From: Anthostomella pinea
Taxonomy: Eukaryota; Ascomycota; Sordariomycetes; Xylariales; Xylariaceae
NCBI GenBank assembly: GCA_963556695.1
Contig: CAUWAG010000006.1
Span: forward strand, 3,844,001-3,908,000
Length of the DNA: 64,000 nt
Reading direction: 5' to 3'
Part shown: piece after piece, positions 12,201-25,400 of the stretch
Layout of the letters: each line of letters begins with the position of its first letter
Numbering within the stretch: the stretch's first letter is position 1
Position numbers and translations under genes: made by a program
Notes under the pieces: model-generated
The model's input: the letters and a program-made list of their open reading frames with translations, nothing else
Told to the model about the DNA's origin: nothing
Databases searched by the model: none

Positions 12201-12747
12201 AAGCGTCTTCGAGCCACTTCGCCGAAAGCCGACCTATCACGTTCCAGTTTGTTGCATTTGGGCATGACGCTGAGGGCATCGACAGAATGAAGAGACTCGA
12301 CGACAACTTCCAGAACACCTGTTACCCGTGAGTGATGCTGACTAGGACTGACATGCCCTATCGCTGACATAGCTTCTCAGGGACCTCATCGATATGGAGC
12401 CATCTAATGGGGATGTGTACAAGATGTTTCTTGGAAGCTTGGACTCGAGATGGGACACGCAAGAGAATACTGTCAATGCCATGCCGTCGACACCCATCTA
12501 CAGCCCACCCTCTTTCCACGGAAGCGCTTCCCGATCTCGCGCCGGTACACGAACTAGCGGTCCACTACCCTCGCCTATGTCACTGCCTTCGCCCCAAGAT
12601 AACTGGCAGGGCACAGAGGAGCCACAGACAGCATCCGGTGGAGTGACGATCTGGCCCTACCAACCGCAGAGTTCTACGCAAAGCCACCAAAGCAACATGC
12701 AGAGCAGCAGCGACGGGACCCCTCCACACGGACTATTCCGCGATTGA
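9208..12747 (+). CDS. Protein kinase fused to a VWA-like domain
   Basis: Six exons (9208-10005, 10062-10402, 10471-10616, 10669-11660, 11720-12327, 12381-12747) join in phase to 1083 residues. Residues 1-266 are a fungal N-terminal region of unknown fold. The kinase spans about 267-560: ALKQF supplies the ATP-binding Lys, WHADVKPENIL is the catalytic loop (Arg of HRD replaced by Ala, Asp kept), LADPGEA replaces DFG with DPG, and SDVWSLGCVF is helix F. A linker of about 200 residues follows. A von Willebrand A-like domain at about 760-900 starts IYLVDNGSSM, an imperfect DxSxS metal site, and includes TIIIFTDGVW. The Ser/Pro/Gln-rich tail looks disordered. The catalytic Lys and Asp residues suggest it is active, though atypical. 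Substrate is unknown; the VWA part may recruit partners. Confidence 0.85.
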
Positions 12748-15476
12748 GCTTCTGCGCCCAGGAGTCGGCCGGGAGGTTCGAAAGGGAAAGCTGACTCATT
12801 TCATCTCGTTGTGACCATTTTCCCTTTCCACCGAGGTTGAACTGCTGGCGGTCGAGAGTGTCTCCAGGCTTTCACTTCCCTTGAGGTGCTTCTTGTTTTC
12901 CTTTCCTTTTCTTTCCCGTCTTATAGCGAAGGTGTTTGGCTGCAGGCAATCGAACAGATAGGCCCGCCGCACCAGGCGTTTTCTTAGGTTGCTACACGGA
13001 AGGCAGGATATATACCCGGTCGGATTAACTTCGCATTGCGCGGAGTTTGGAGTTCAGGTCTCGTGTTGTCGATGTTTTTCCCTTGCTGTGAAGAGTCGCG
13101 AATGCTCAGATAAATCAAATAAATCATCACAAGAAACATCACTACCACCATCCTGATTCTGCTGACCTGCGGGGCGCCACCTAGTGTGATACAAAGCTTT
13201 TAGAGGACTTGCAGCTCCAGAACGGAGCTGGCGTCCAAAACTTCTATGCCCACATCAAGCAGTTAGAAGCTTTAGGGAGAGATTCCCTTACATTACCTAC
13301 CTTTCATTGAACCAAGCCACGGACAACAAGGCAAGGTAAGCACAGTTAGGAGACGACTTGACGAGCTGATTGATGAGTCAGTAGTTTCGAAGAAGGTGAG
13401 AAAGGAATGACAAGAAGGGCCAACATTACAATATCTCAATGAAAGGAACGCGGAGCAAGATACCTGCTGTGTTTAAAACTTGTATACTTGAACCCCAGCT
13501 TTAAAACCGAGCCCCTGAAAAGATACATACCACTGATCGTGCCAGCTGAAGTTGAGTCCAAGACGCATCATAGTTCATACACTGCGGTGATGCAGAAATG
13601 AAAACACCCGTGCAAGATGTAGTTATCTGCTAACGCACGTCAATGCAAGCAAGCGGTATCATATATTGTCCGGAGTGGCACGTGACGGTGTCACACCAGG
13701 CATGAAATGATCCAATGTCATCCACCCATGAATTTACAAATCCCGGACGTGTTGGGCCTGCTGGTCGATGTGATCGAGGGTACGAACCTCTCCCACCGGC
13801 TTGGCATCTTGGTCCCCAAATGGCGGCGTCCACCTGCATCGGTCTCTATGGCGACTGTGCAACTTGTGTTGGGTACACGGCAAGACCACACGAGCTGGCA
13901 GGAAGCCGAGCTCATCGTCACGTCAGCTTGACGTGATGCAAGGTGCCATTCGACGTGGCATGGTCTTCCAGTGCCCTCCAAGGCTTGACGCAGATTCCTT
14001 GTAGACTGTAGTCAGTCGAGCAACTGTCCTATGAGGTATGGGTACACGAAGGTGTTGAGGAAAGCGAGCTGTACTACCGTGAGCAACACGTCAACGGGAG
14101 GATCACATGTTGATACCGATGGAAAGCTGCTTGACATCTGGGTGGAGGCAGAAAGACGCGTCTGCAGTTACCCAGAATCCTGCTCGTCGATCAGGGTACC
14201 GGCGTCGACATATTAGGAGAGCTGGCTGGAGCCCCCCTTCATGAGAGCTCAGCTGAGGGTATCTTGGTCCAACGAGATCCAAACACCACAGGCCAGCCCC
14301 AGCTGAGCGTTTCTCATCTCATTGATATCCCACGCCTCTGTATCCCTCAAGGTGACATTCCGATTGCCAGTTTTGACTTTGGGTAGAGAACCTTTGGGAG
14401 CAAGGTGAGGTAGCAAGGTGACCATGGGAGTGTTTCATGTGGTCCGATAACACAGATCTATCGTGGGACCTTCAAAAAAAGATTGCCAAGGGGCCCCAAG
14501 GTCTCGTCTCGTCCAATATTCAAGATTCCGGCGCCGATAGCTCCCCCAGTCTTGATGCTAGAAAGCGGAGCAGTGAATACCCGTTGGGCCTTGACGCACG
14601 GGGCGGTCAACACGTAGCGTGGGACCAGGCGATGTTGGGATGAAGAGCCGGTTGAAGGACCAGGGGTCAGGAAGTGAATGGGGCAGGCGTTGAAACTCTG
14701 CTTGGGAGAGGTAGTTACACATGCTGCCTAATGTATTGTGTGTTGATGATAGGTAGGCTAATAAATCAGTGTGACACGTTGTAATAACCATGACTCTCAC
14801 AGGCGTTGGTAAGGGATGGTGACTTGGAATGGGGAGGAACAGCCCGACTCACGAATTGACAGCCAATCAGTGACCGATCCACCGTCCCACGCACTGTCCA
14901 CACCCACTTGACGGGCTCTAACAGGGCATTCAGGGGTCCGGATTACGTAGCTTGGTGTGTGTTAGTGCGTGCCTAGAACCAAGTACCCGCGTTAGTTGCA
15001 CGGTACGGGGAAGAGCCCACTGATACCCTGGCCTGGGAGGCTGGCCTTCACTTGGTCACTTAAACACTTTATTCCTTTGCTGAGAATAGATCAGTGTGCA
15101 TCGTGAGATCCGCGCCAGACAGCTTCTTGCTCCTCCATCTTCCTCCTGTATTGTATTTCTCGTTCGTTGCGCATGACTTCCTGAGACACCAACGAACCAG
15201 GAAAGACTGCAATCTGGCCCCGTACGCTGTAACCGAACCGCGAGTCATATCGATACCCGATCTGGTCGCGACAGAACCCTCTGCATGCCTGTGGCCCTGT
15301 CGACGTTGCGCCCTGCATGAACGCGGCCTCACATCCACGTTTCGCACTCTCGACCATTCGAGCTTGCAAGCCCTACGCGAACGCGCCATCGACCCGGCAT
15401 CTCGCTGTGGACCATCACCCGAACCCCAATCGTCACCACCCATACCGACACTCAACTAAACCCACGACGCCCAAGC
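12748..15476. other. Long intergenic stretch, no supported gene
   Basis: This 2.7 kb holds the kinase 3' region, the GAGVQNF motif remnant at 13215-13290 and no long open frame. The small frames at 13.6-14.8 kb overlap on both strands without domain similarity. The last ~400 bases are pyrimidine-rich promoter/leader sequence of the RhoGAP gene. Confidence 0.55.
13215..13290 (+). pseudogene. Second copy of the 'GAGVQNF' motif fragment
   Basis: In frame it reads LQNGAGVQNFYAHIKQLEALG, matching the second half of the short ORF at 4929-5103 (one codon deleted, several synonymous or conservative changes). No ATG-initiated full ORF is present. It shows that a gene carrying this motif once existed in at least two copies on either side of the CorA/kinase block. 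Confidence 0.5.
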
Positions 15477-18026
15477 ATGGCTGACTTTAGCCGAACCTCC
15501 CACGACTTGCCCTCCCACCTACAAACAGAATACGAACAGCCCGGAAGCATGTCTCTGGGGAACACTACAAACCCTGCTGCCGAGGATGGCGCTTCCGGTT
15601 CACCAAACGGAGTTGGACCGGGCCCGGGAGCTGGACCTGGGGTGGGATCGGGTATGACGACGGCCGGCGCACCTGATGGCGCAAAGCCTGAGATGTCCAA
15701 GCAGGTCCAAGAAGTGCTGGGCTCTGATGTATGGCACTCGCTACGAGACCTCGCTACGAAACAAAACACGGCTAACGTAGATAGATCGGTGTTTCGACCA
15801 TGCTGAACCGACTGAAGCAGAGCATCGCATCGGCCAAGGTAAGCTCCAGCACTACGCCTCGCCATGCCAGTAGCTATTGCTGACTAGCTCCAATCATAGG
15901 AGTTTGCTCTGTTCCTGAAGAAACGATCGGTCCTCGAGGAAGAACACGCAAAAGGCATGAAGAAGCTCTGCAGATCGGCACAAGACAACCTCCACCATGC
16001 CGACCACCGACAAGGCACTTTCGCCCAGTCATACGAGGAAATGCTCATGATCCACGACCGCATGGCCGAGAATGGCACACAATTTGCCCTATCTCTGCAC
16101 CAGATGCACGAGGACCTGCTGGAGGTGTGTGCGGTAGCCGAGAAGCACCGCAAGGGGTGGAAGCAAAGTGGTCTAGCTGCGGAACAGCGCCTGACCGACA
16201 TCGAGTCACAAATGCGCAAGTCCAAGACCAAGTACGACTCGTTGGCCGAGGAATACGACCGGGTCAGAACGGGGGAGGCAAGACAAGGACCCCGAGTCTT
16301 CGGTATCAAAGGACCCAAGTCTGCTGCGCAACAAGAGGAGGATCTTCTGCGCAAGGTCCAGGCAGCGGATACCGATTATATGGGAAAGGTCCAAACCTAT
16401 CAAGGCGAGAAGGCCGCCATGGTATCAACGACACGCCCGGAGGCCATCCATGCATTACAGGACCTGGTCAGAGAATGCGATTCAGGTACTTCCTTGCAGA
16501 TGCAAAAGTTTGGTAAGTCTGGCAAATATCGTGTAAGCTACCCATTACTGACACTTGGATAGCATCTTTTAACGAAAAGATACTGCTCAGCAATGGACTG
16601 GTCATCAGCCCGCTCAAGAATGCCACGCTTCCTGGTCAACACTCCCGTAGTCTAAAAGAGGTCATCAGAGCCATAGACAACAGGAAAGACCTCGAAGACT
16701 ATCTCCTCAGCTTCCATAGCAAGCTACCAGCGACCACATCAGAACCAAAATACGAACGCAACCCTGTAAGTAATGATGCGTCGGTCCATTGATCGTCTTG
16801 AAAGCTCACACTCTTAGGTCCTGAACCCACAACAGAACATGTCTTTAAACCAGATGACCTCAATGCACCAAAACCAGCAAACGCGGCCGCAGTCACAGAC
16901 TCAACAACTGCCGCCGCTACAGACGCAGATGCCACCGCCGCCAGGGTCAGTGGGACGCACTAGCACTTTCGACACAAACTCATCTCCCATGGCACAACAG
17001 AACTTCAACTCCCCCTCAGTAGCAGGTGCCCCGGGATCATCATCTGGGCAGGGTCATGAGAGAAGTTTCAGTCATGGGGCGTTGCAGAACCAGTCGAGCA
17101 AACCCCAGCAACCGTATAACGTGCGGAATTCAACACAGGCTCCTCCTCCGTCTTCACGGTTCAATGGTGGTGGCATTGGCAACACCATGAGCCCTCAACA
17201 AAGTGGCCCACCACAGCTTGGAGCCCTCCCATTTCAAACCCAGCAACCCGCAAGACAGTCTCCTCAGCAGAGTGGCCCAAGTGCCTACCAGCCGCCTCCA
17301 CAACAGGAGGCTCATCCTGCCAGCTCAATGGCACCACCTGGCGCCAGCGCTGGCCATGGTGGGCAGGCAAAACAGGTCTTCGGCGTTTCCCTTGCGCGAT
17401 TGTACGAACGTGATCAGTTCGCCGTACCCATGGTTCTTCACCAGTGTATACAAGCTGTCGACTTGTATGGTCTTGCTGTAGAAGGCATATATCGGTTATC
17501 TGGCTCGTCAACACACGTGAGCAGGCTCAAGAACTTGTTCGACACCGGTTCGTTTCCACCTCCATGCCGCAGGCCAACTATCGCTAACTGTTGTCTAGAC
17601 CAAGAATCGCATATTCTCGACTTCCGCAACCCGGAGAACTTCTTCCACGACGTCAATAGTGTTGCTGGTCTACTAAAACAATTCCTACGTGACTTACCAG
17701 AACCCCTATTGACTTCGGAGCATTACTCGGCCTTCATAGAGGCAGCTAAGCATGACGACGACATTGTCCGTCGGGACAGCTTACACGCCATCATCAACGG
17801 CCTGCCAGACCCCAACTACGCCACACTGCGCGCCCTGGCCCTACATCTGCATAGGGTCACGGAGAACAGCGCCGTGAACCGCATGAATTCCCAGAACATC
17901 GCGATCGTGTTCGGGCCGACGCTGATGGGGACGGCACCCGGCAGCAACCTCGCGGACGCGGGATGGCAGGTCCGCGTTGTGGACACCATCTTACAGAACA
18001 CGTACCAGATCTTCGATGAGGACTAG
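15477..18026 (+). CDS. rgd1: F-BAR and RhoGAP domain protein, Rgd1-like
   Basis: Six exons (15477-15728, 15785-15838, 15900-16512, 16563-16765, 16818-17547, 17599-18026) give 759 residues. An N-terminal Gly/Pro-rich stretch precedes an F-BAR domain (about 85-370) opening IGVSTMLNRLKQSIASAKEF, then long coiled-coil helices. A Gln/Pro-rich linker (about 375-555) follows. The RhoGAP domain (about 560-755) has the arginine finger in GIYRLSGS, plus LLKQFLRDLPEPLL and NIAIVFGPTLM. This is the layout of Rgd1, which stimulates GTP hydrolysis by Rho3/Rho4 and acts at membranes during polarised growth. The last intron (17548-17598) is 51 nt and open in frame; skipping its removal would insert 17 residues in the GAP core, so I treat it as an intron. 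The symbol is by homology. Confidence 0.93.
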
Positions 18027-18757
18027 ATGGGCGGATGAGGGAAGCGAAGCGGGGCGGCAACTCTGTGCCATGTAGTCTGAGGGACCTGCCATTTCAATAC
18101 CCCCAAGTCGTAATTAGCAAGGACAAGCCACCGGAATTTCAACAGGGGAGAAGGGGTCTAATGAGTAGTACGCCTCCTTGCTTCCGCAGCAGCATGTTTG
18201 GTAGTCTGAGCGCATCATTTTCGCCCGCGACGGATACCAGGGATTATTTTCGTTGCTCGGATCGTCGGATTGGGGGACTAACTAGGTGGCCGGCGGATGG
18301 CTGCCTTTTGCTTTATAATTGCTGTAGCATATCGATAGCGTCTGGAATATCGAGCGGGATTGTATGATTTGAGTAGTTTCGCAATGAAGACTCGTTGGAT
18401 GTATGTATGTATGTATTACTTCATGTCGTGATTACCTCTTGACGAGCCTGGCTTTTGGTACGACAGACGTATGGCTCACTTGCTCAGGCGGCTCTTCTCG
18501 TACATTCGCTATGGCTTTTTCATCGCGCGGCGGGCCTCCCTGCCATGCTTCATTCCGTGCTCCTCATCATCGCCATGTCTAGCCCGGACACAGCAAGTGA
18601 GCTCTAATTCCCTGAACTCTCATTGTTTGACCGGTCAACCAACCCGAATCGACCGAGTCGCATATAACATACATGTCGAGAACGTGCGGCGTTCATACCC
18701 ATGCGTGCCGCAGGTCTCTTACCCCCATCGCATCACGTTGCGTAAGGCATGATTTAT
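18027..18757. other. Convergent intergenic region
   Basis: Between the 3' ends of the RhoGAP gene (+) and the Asterix gene (-). It contains a short (ATGT)n run at about 18396-18415. No gene seen. Confidence 0.6.
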
Positions 18758-19358
18758 CTAGGACGGCGGAGCGGGCGGCGGGGCCCCGGTGCCCGTCGCG
18801 GCGCGCTGCTGGCCGCCCGCTTGCGGGGGCAGGAACATCGGGAGGTAGGTTACGGCGAGGGCCATGACTGCAGATGGGACACAATCAGTCCCAGTCAGTC
18901 AGCTTGGTTAACCTTAAATCGGTTTGCGGAGGATGGAACAGCGGATAAGGGGGCGCAAGGAAGTTTTTGTTGTTTGTCTGGGATGGGACGTAGACATACC
19001 GGACATGCCCACGGTGAAGTACCCGGGCGTGCTCGACGTCTTGGTCGTCTCGTCGCTCTCGCCCAGCCAGGACTGCAGGCTGAACACGACGGACGCCCAG
19101 CCGATGTACCGGTTGCGCGTGAAGATGGCCGCCATGGGCAGGGTGGAGCTGAGGGTTGATGACATCTCGGGGGTCTCGCTTGATTTTGCGGCGGGCTCTT
19201 GGTAAGGGACGGCTGTTGGTGGGGGGAGTGGTTAGTTGTGGTGGTATGTTCTGGCTGACTGGCGGGCTGGAAGGGCTGGATGTGGTGGTGAGGCTGTTGG
19301 TGTGTGGTGGTTGTGACTTACCCAGGTCCGGCCGGCGCATATCCTTCTTTGATACCAT
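18758..19358 (-). CDS. PAT complex subunit Asterix (WDR83OS/UPF0139 family)
   Basis: Three exons (19358-19322, 19212-19000, 18867-18758) join in phase to 119 residues. The N-terminus MVSKKDMRRPDL matches the RRPxL opening of the family. The core NRYIGWASVVFSLQSWL is a membrane segment, followed by PGYFTVGMS and the hydrophobic ALAVTYLPMFLPP, ending in an Ala/Gly/Pro-rich tail. Asterix with CCDC47 forms the PAT chaperone, which shields polar transmembrane helices during membrane protein insertion in the ER. It faces the RhoGAP gene tail to tail. The first exon encodes only 12 residues, so automatic annotation may misplace the start. Confidence 0.88.
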
Positions 19359-22300
19359 TGCGTCTGTATGTGAGGTTCTCTTAGATAGCTGGCTGCTTCG
19401 TGGCTTTGGAGTTACGAGAAAGGAGCGTATTGGGTTGGGATGAAGCTGTTGTCGATTGTTGGCTCGACTTGCGATGGCTGTTCTCTCAGAAGATGTCGTC
19501 GTGAGCTTGGCGGCTTGGGCGAGGCTACCCTGTCGCTTGAGCAGGGGGATCTGGGGGTGCAGGGCGCTAGTACGTAAAAGGTTAGAGCGGCGCGGCGATT
19601 GGTGAAGATAACGCCAGATCAGGACAGGCTTCTTAGCGCAGACCGCATGACGATTCGGGGCTGAGCGCCACCAAGCATGGAGCCACCTCAGCCAGCTCAG
19701 CCACAGCGGGGTCGAGGTTTGTCAGGGGCAGGGCCCCCAGATTAGACAGGAATCTTGGTTGGGATTCGGCGCATTGGCCCGACCCGTGTTCCAGCCATTT
19801 CGGATCCATCTGAGTCCTGATCATCCTTGACGGACGAACACCGTCATGAGTTCGTGCGTGTGAGTACCAGCTTGAAACTTCATCGTGCTTGTTCCGGCGC
19901 ATGTAGGATTTGGAGCTGATGATCTCTTGTACTGTGAGACTCGAGATGCACGTGTCCGTGTCGGTCTCATCACAATGCATTCTGTAAGTGTCGGTCACGG
20001 GTGGGCGATGTGACAAGTGTCAGCGGGTGCTTACATCTATCGTGAACATCACCAAGATTCCGCACGATATGGCATACCTAGATCTTGCAACACTCCCTCA
20101 TCAAGTTGAGTCTCGACAGGTTAGTTCTCAGGTCCTTGCTCTGCTGTGAGCTGAACAGTGAACACACTCCCGTCACAAAGCCTTGTCCAATGTTACCCCA
20201 ACCTTTCTCATTCGCCTGCCTGATGAGGTTCCATCGCCACGCTTCCCGGCTTCATTCAGCTCCCCTGTCAGGAACCTTCGCAAACGAGGCCGGTTGCAGT
20301 AACTCGTATGTACTCTCCCATTTTCACACCACCTTTGTGTGGAAGAGGGGTCCCCATTCGCATCACGCCGACATCAGAGACAGATACAGGTTACATACGG
20401 ACATGCGATCACTCACACCTTTCCCCGGATTCCCAAACTGAAACAGCGGCATCCTCCAGGGAGGAGGGCACTTGGCCACAATTTGCCAGAGATAGGGCAC
20501 AATACGAATCGCTTTATTACCTGGATGGCCTGCATCAGGAGTGGACTGGCTGTCAGGGCCACCGCATATGGTAGTCGGTCACCTTTGGCGACGGCTCCGG
20601 GCTGACTGCAGTCAGGTCAGGTCCCAGGCCCAATAGGACCACCGAGCAACATTCGGGTTGGCTGTTGGAGACCCGAACAACCTCAGGCAAGGACTTCTTT
20701 TTCGATGTCCGTAATGAGCTGACGTTGTACACGTTGTCTTTCGTTGGAACGGGCTTCCGGCATAAGGCGCTGTGCGACAAAGCGTGCCATGATGGTCAAA
20801 TCATCTCCTGACGTGCCCGCCCAACTGCGATGCCGCCTCGTATGCCACGCAATACGATATGCAGGAAGTAAGATCAGTGATCTGGCTATCTAATACCTAT
20901 CGTCAATGGTCATCAAATAGCCTGCCTATCTGTCAATCGGGATTCGGAGTATTATTATTTCTCATTGCAGAATGTCTGGGCCGGCTGACCCGGGGGACCA
21001 GATCGGGTGGGTTCTCCCCAAGGCCTCGGTCCCTTTCTGGGAGCAGTCAGTCACTCCAGTCATTCCGTCCGAAAGACACGGACGGGGCTGGAGGCATGTT
21101 GCGCGACCTCTCCAGTGCAGCACCGAGACCCGAGTGAGTGAGCGAGCTCGCTCACCAGTCTTTGATTACTGTATCGAGCTGTACGATAGGCTGTTGCTGC
21201 TGACGGCTGAATAAGCTGAACACCGTCGCTGCCGAAATGCTTCTCACTGTGAGGTAATCTGTCTTGTAAGCGGGACATTAGGCGAACGTCGAAAGGCCTC
21301 ATTGAACTCAGCCGCCGGAGCCGACCTGTACGGGTGACCACTGATCAGTCTAGTTGACTCGGCAGACCAAGCTAGCAGTGACGATGCCACGATGGTTCAT
21401 GAGGACAAAGACTTGTTATTGTTGGGCCGTGTTACGGTTTACCGGCGACCTCCCTCTCTCCCGGGAATGCCAAGTGGTTGATGGGTGGGAACTAGCGGTC
21501 GCGGGTACGTACTAGGTAGTACATACTGAGTCTCGGCATGGATTGAGAGAGGACAGGGTCCAGGGATGATGATATCTTGGAACGGAAAGTACATCGTTTC
21601 AAACTCTAGATAGGCGACGGTGCTGCGTTGTCAGTCTTCCAATGTTGGTTGGCCGCGCTGTTGTCGCTTTCATTCTTCCGAAGCCCTGCCATCAAATGCC
21701 ACGCAGATCATGCCAACACCTCAGTTATCGTTGATTGTTTAAAGCCAAGACCCACGACAAGCCCGCGCCCACTCCGTCCGTCCAGTCTCCACAATATCGA
21801 CACCGAGATGCCGTCTAAAACTGACTGGTGACCCCTGAACGTGACCCTTTCCCCCTTTGCCCTTACCGCTACCGCAACCGCAACCGCAACCGCAAACCGC
21901 AAACCGCAACGCCAAGCTGGCAGCCGCTCAGCCCGCTCAGCCCGCTCTGGTCTGGTGTCGGTCTCCATTGCGCATTTGAACGCAACGAGCCCCGGTTTGC
22001 CTTTGCCGCTAATCGCCGTGCGTTGTGTAATCAGCCGATCACGCTTCTTCCCTACCTTACCTACCGTAATCACCATCCCACCTCGCACAAGCACACCATA
22101 CGACACATTACACGGCGGCGCCGTCTTCTCCTTTTTCGTCCTGCACCGTCCACGAGCTGTTGGCTGCTTCATGTGCCTGGCCTCAGCCTGGGTTGCTATC
22201 CGCCTCACGTTCCCGCGTCATAACGCATCGCATCCCTAGCTTGGAAGTTGGCCCTCGACCGCCACCGACCGATCACCGACCGCTTCCGTGGACCGTGGCC

Positions 22301-22408
22301 GCCCCCGTTGCCGATTGCCAGTTGCCAGTTGCCAGACCCAACCACGCTTGACCAGTCAACCTCGAACATCGTTCAAGATATGGCGCAACAACCGACCGCC
22401 CGCCAGCC
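19359..22408. other. 3 kb intergenic region
   Basis: Between the divergent Asterix (-) and MED12 (+) starts. No frame shows a domain. At about 21868-21912 a CGCAAC short tandem repeat (CCGCAACCGCAACCGCAAC) lies in pyrimidine-rich sequence likely to be the MED12 promoter or leader. The rest is unremarkable. Confidence 0.55.
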
Positions 22409-25400
22409 ATGACCTCCCGGCCCCCTTTGGCCGTCTCTCAGCGACAGCCTCAGAGAACCTTAAGCAGCTCGGGGTTGTCGCAGAGACCAGCACCTCAGCG
22501 ATCCCTCTCCCAGCAATACCTGCCCCCGTCCCCCATACGCCGCTCCGAGAGCTACAACGACCAGGGCCCCGACGCCGGCGACGTCGCACAGAACCGATAT
22601 GGCACCATACCGAGGCGGGGAGGCTCGAGGCTCAAGCTCGAGCTGGTCAACGATGGCATCGTCCACGCCGGCTTCAGCGAGTCGCCCCAGAACCTGGACC
22701 CCATGTCCGCCAACATGGTCTTTACCCCGTCGCGAGTGATGTCTTCGATGAACGAGGCTTCTGAGCTCGGCGACATGAGCCCACATACATCCAGATGCCA
22801 GACCGTCGACGGAGACTCCGCCCCTCTCCCTATGCCGCCGCGCCGAGCCCAGTTCGTCGTGCCTGCGAAGCGGCCCCCGACCTCAACCATGAGTGCGCCC
22901 GCCAAGAAAGACTTTCGCCCGAAACCCTTCGTCCTCGAGCCTCCCGCCGACGCTCCTCGCTACTCTAATATGGGCAAGCAAGAACCCTCTGGTAAGGCTA
23001 CGAGCGACGGGAGGAGTACTGCTCCTGCACATTCTAACACGCGCCCAGGCTATGCCGATTTCTATCCGTGGCGAGGTGGACACGCCGAGGACCAATTCTC
23101 CGACAGTGTGATCCGGAATGGCTTCTTCAACAAGGCCCCAGCGCAGTCCTCGCAGGAAACAACCACCGCGAGAGGCCCCTTGTTGCCTGCGCTGAAACAC
23201 AAGAGCGGCCTCCATACATTATCTACAATATTCACCGGAATACTGAATCAGAGAAGACACAGTGGGCAGATCACGTCAGCCTCTACCTTCAAACCGCCGC
23301 CACGAGTTACCCTCACCGATACCAAACGAGAGGTGTGGCTCAAAGACCTCGCAAACCCAGCCATCTCCCTTCGACGCCTGAGCCGCACAATTCCTCACGG
23401 CATCCGGGGCAGGGTACTACTCGATCAATGTCTCAACAAGAATGTCCCTACCGATCGAGCCGTCTGGCTTGCCAAGTGTGTTGGCGCAAATGAGATCAGG
23501 GCATTCAAGAGAAAAGGGGTAAACAACACATTTGTCATAGGCGGAGAAGTGAAATGGATCCGAGACTGGACATTGTGTGTGGAGCAGTTTCTCGAGACCA
23601 TTGTCAGCGCATTCAGCGAAGATGACTGGAAAGCCAAAGTCACATATGCGTAGGTGTTGCTTCTGGACTCAATAGTATTTACTGCTAACTAGCATTTAGC
23701 ATTCGCCTTGCTACTCATCTCTATGCCGAGCATCTGCTTGACCGAGATCATTACATGGAGTGGTTAGTATCCGGCTTGGAGAACAGCAACCAAGCCAAGC
23801 TTCCAATGTGGCTACTAATTATCCAAATATACTGGAAAGACATTCTCAAACTCAGGAGATACGGACGACGCTTGGCCACCGCCATCGTCAACCACCACTG
23901 TTCTGTATGTCATTTCGTCAAGCCGCGTTGTGCACTTGCTAACCTGAAGCCTAGATATACCACCATCCTGATCGCGATATCTTACTCCCCCTATCCACTC
24001 AGTTATGTTCATTAGTGGATTCTCTCATCTCCGCATATCCAGAGAGTTTCGTACATCCCTTAAGTTGGACTCGGTTTCGCGACTCACTCCAATCCTCCTT
24101 GTCTGCTAGTCAAAGAGCAGCTTTTGGCATTATAGACGCCCGAAATGATCACCTAACGAGCTCGAGCATCAAATCGCAACCTGCTGTTCGGAGCACGCTG
24201 GTGGAGTTGCTTGACAACATGCTTCGAATGCCTTTCAAAGACGATATTCCGACAAAGCTACGGAAAACCAGTGACAACAACGTTGTGCTCATCCGGACGG
24301 TTCTCGAGTGGTGCACTTCACTTTACAGATTCGGCGCTGCCAAGGTGTACGTTGCAGCGACCATTCTCCGCTCAATCTCGACTTTCGACGTCGACATCAC
24401 TAGGAGTATCCTGGACTTTCTGGATGCGGTTCCGCTGCAAGAAAATGCGCGGAAACATATCATATATCACCTCGTCTCAGAGCTTGTCCGTTCTGCTCAC
24501 TTCTCGGTTCCCCAGTATGTGCAGTGGCTCATAGCTAGGGGTGGTCTGGTTGACCCTATCGAAGCCCAACCAGACGGCCCGTGTGCGACAAGGCTATTGG
24601 TTGAGGTCCCTATTCAATCGCTCAACGAATCGATGAGAAGTTTGAGGGCTTCTCTGTTACGCAGAGCTGGCTTTTCGGTGGACGATGAGGGAAACGATAT
24701 TGGAACGGCAATCAAGTGCGTTAAGCACGCACTATCCGTTCCATTAGAGCCAGGCGACCCCCTACTGCAGAAGGCACCCATGAGCGTGAAGAAGTTAGCG
24801 AAGCGAATCGGAATCAGCAGTCGTGCCCTCAAGGCCGAAGTCAGTTCCTGGCTTAGTAACGACTTCATCGGCAGTGTGGCCCATAACCTACGATCGGGCA
24901 AAGGCGGTGTCGAGCTTTCGAGCAGAACCTTTGAGACTGTCCGAGCCCTTCTGGAGGCTGCGCAAGACTTCACGATGCTCGAAACTACTATGAAGCTCAT
25001 GATGCAGTCTTCGAATACAGAGATCCTCGCATATTGCGCCGACACTATCAACCTTCACTTGCCGGTGTTTGCTGCGATGGGCTCTGCGAAAACGCTATTC
25101 CAAGCTCTCTACACTCGTCTAAGGGCTCTAAGCGAGGAGCAGGGTATCGGTGCGCGCCCTCTCCTTGCTTCTCTGGCCAGTCTTGCACCCCGGCTGCCTG
25201 GGCTTGAGCAAATGGCATGTCAACTGCATAATGATTTGATACGAGCAGACCGAAGTAGTGCGGTGGATGTCTCATCGCCCCTGTCCGACAACATGGCTAC
25301 GCAGCTCCAAGACGCCGAAACCGAATTGAGCGAGCAGATCGAGAAACTTGCCAGCTACACAAGCGCCGACCGGCCAACAATGGAGCGCCTTTTTCAGGCT

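Noticed and set aside
19633..20016. 127-codon minus-strand frame between Asterix and MED12
   Set aside because: No domain, no splice context, and overlapping frames of equal length on the other strand nearby.
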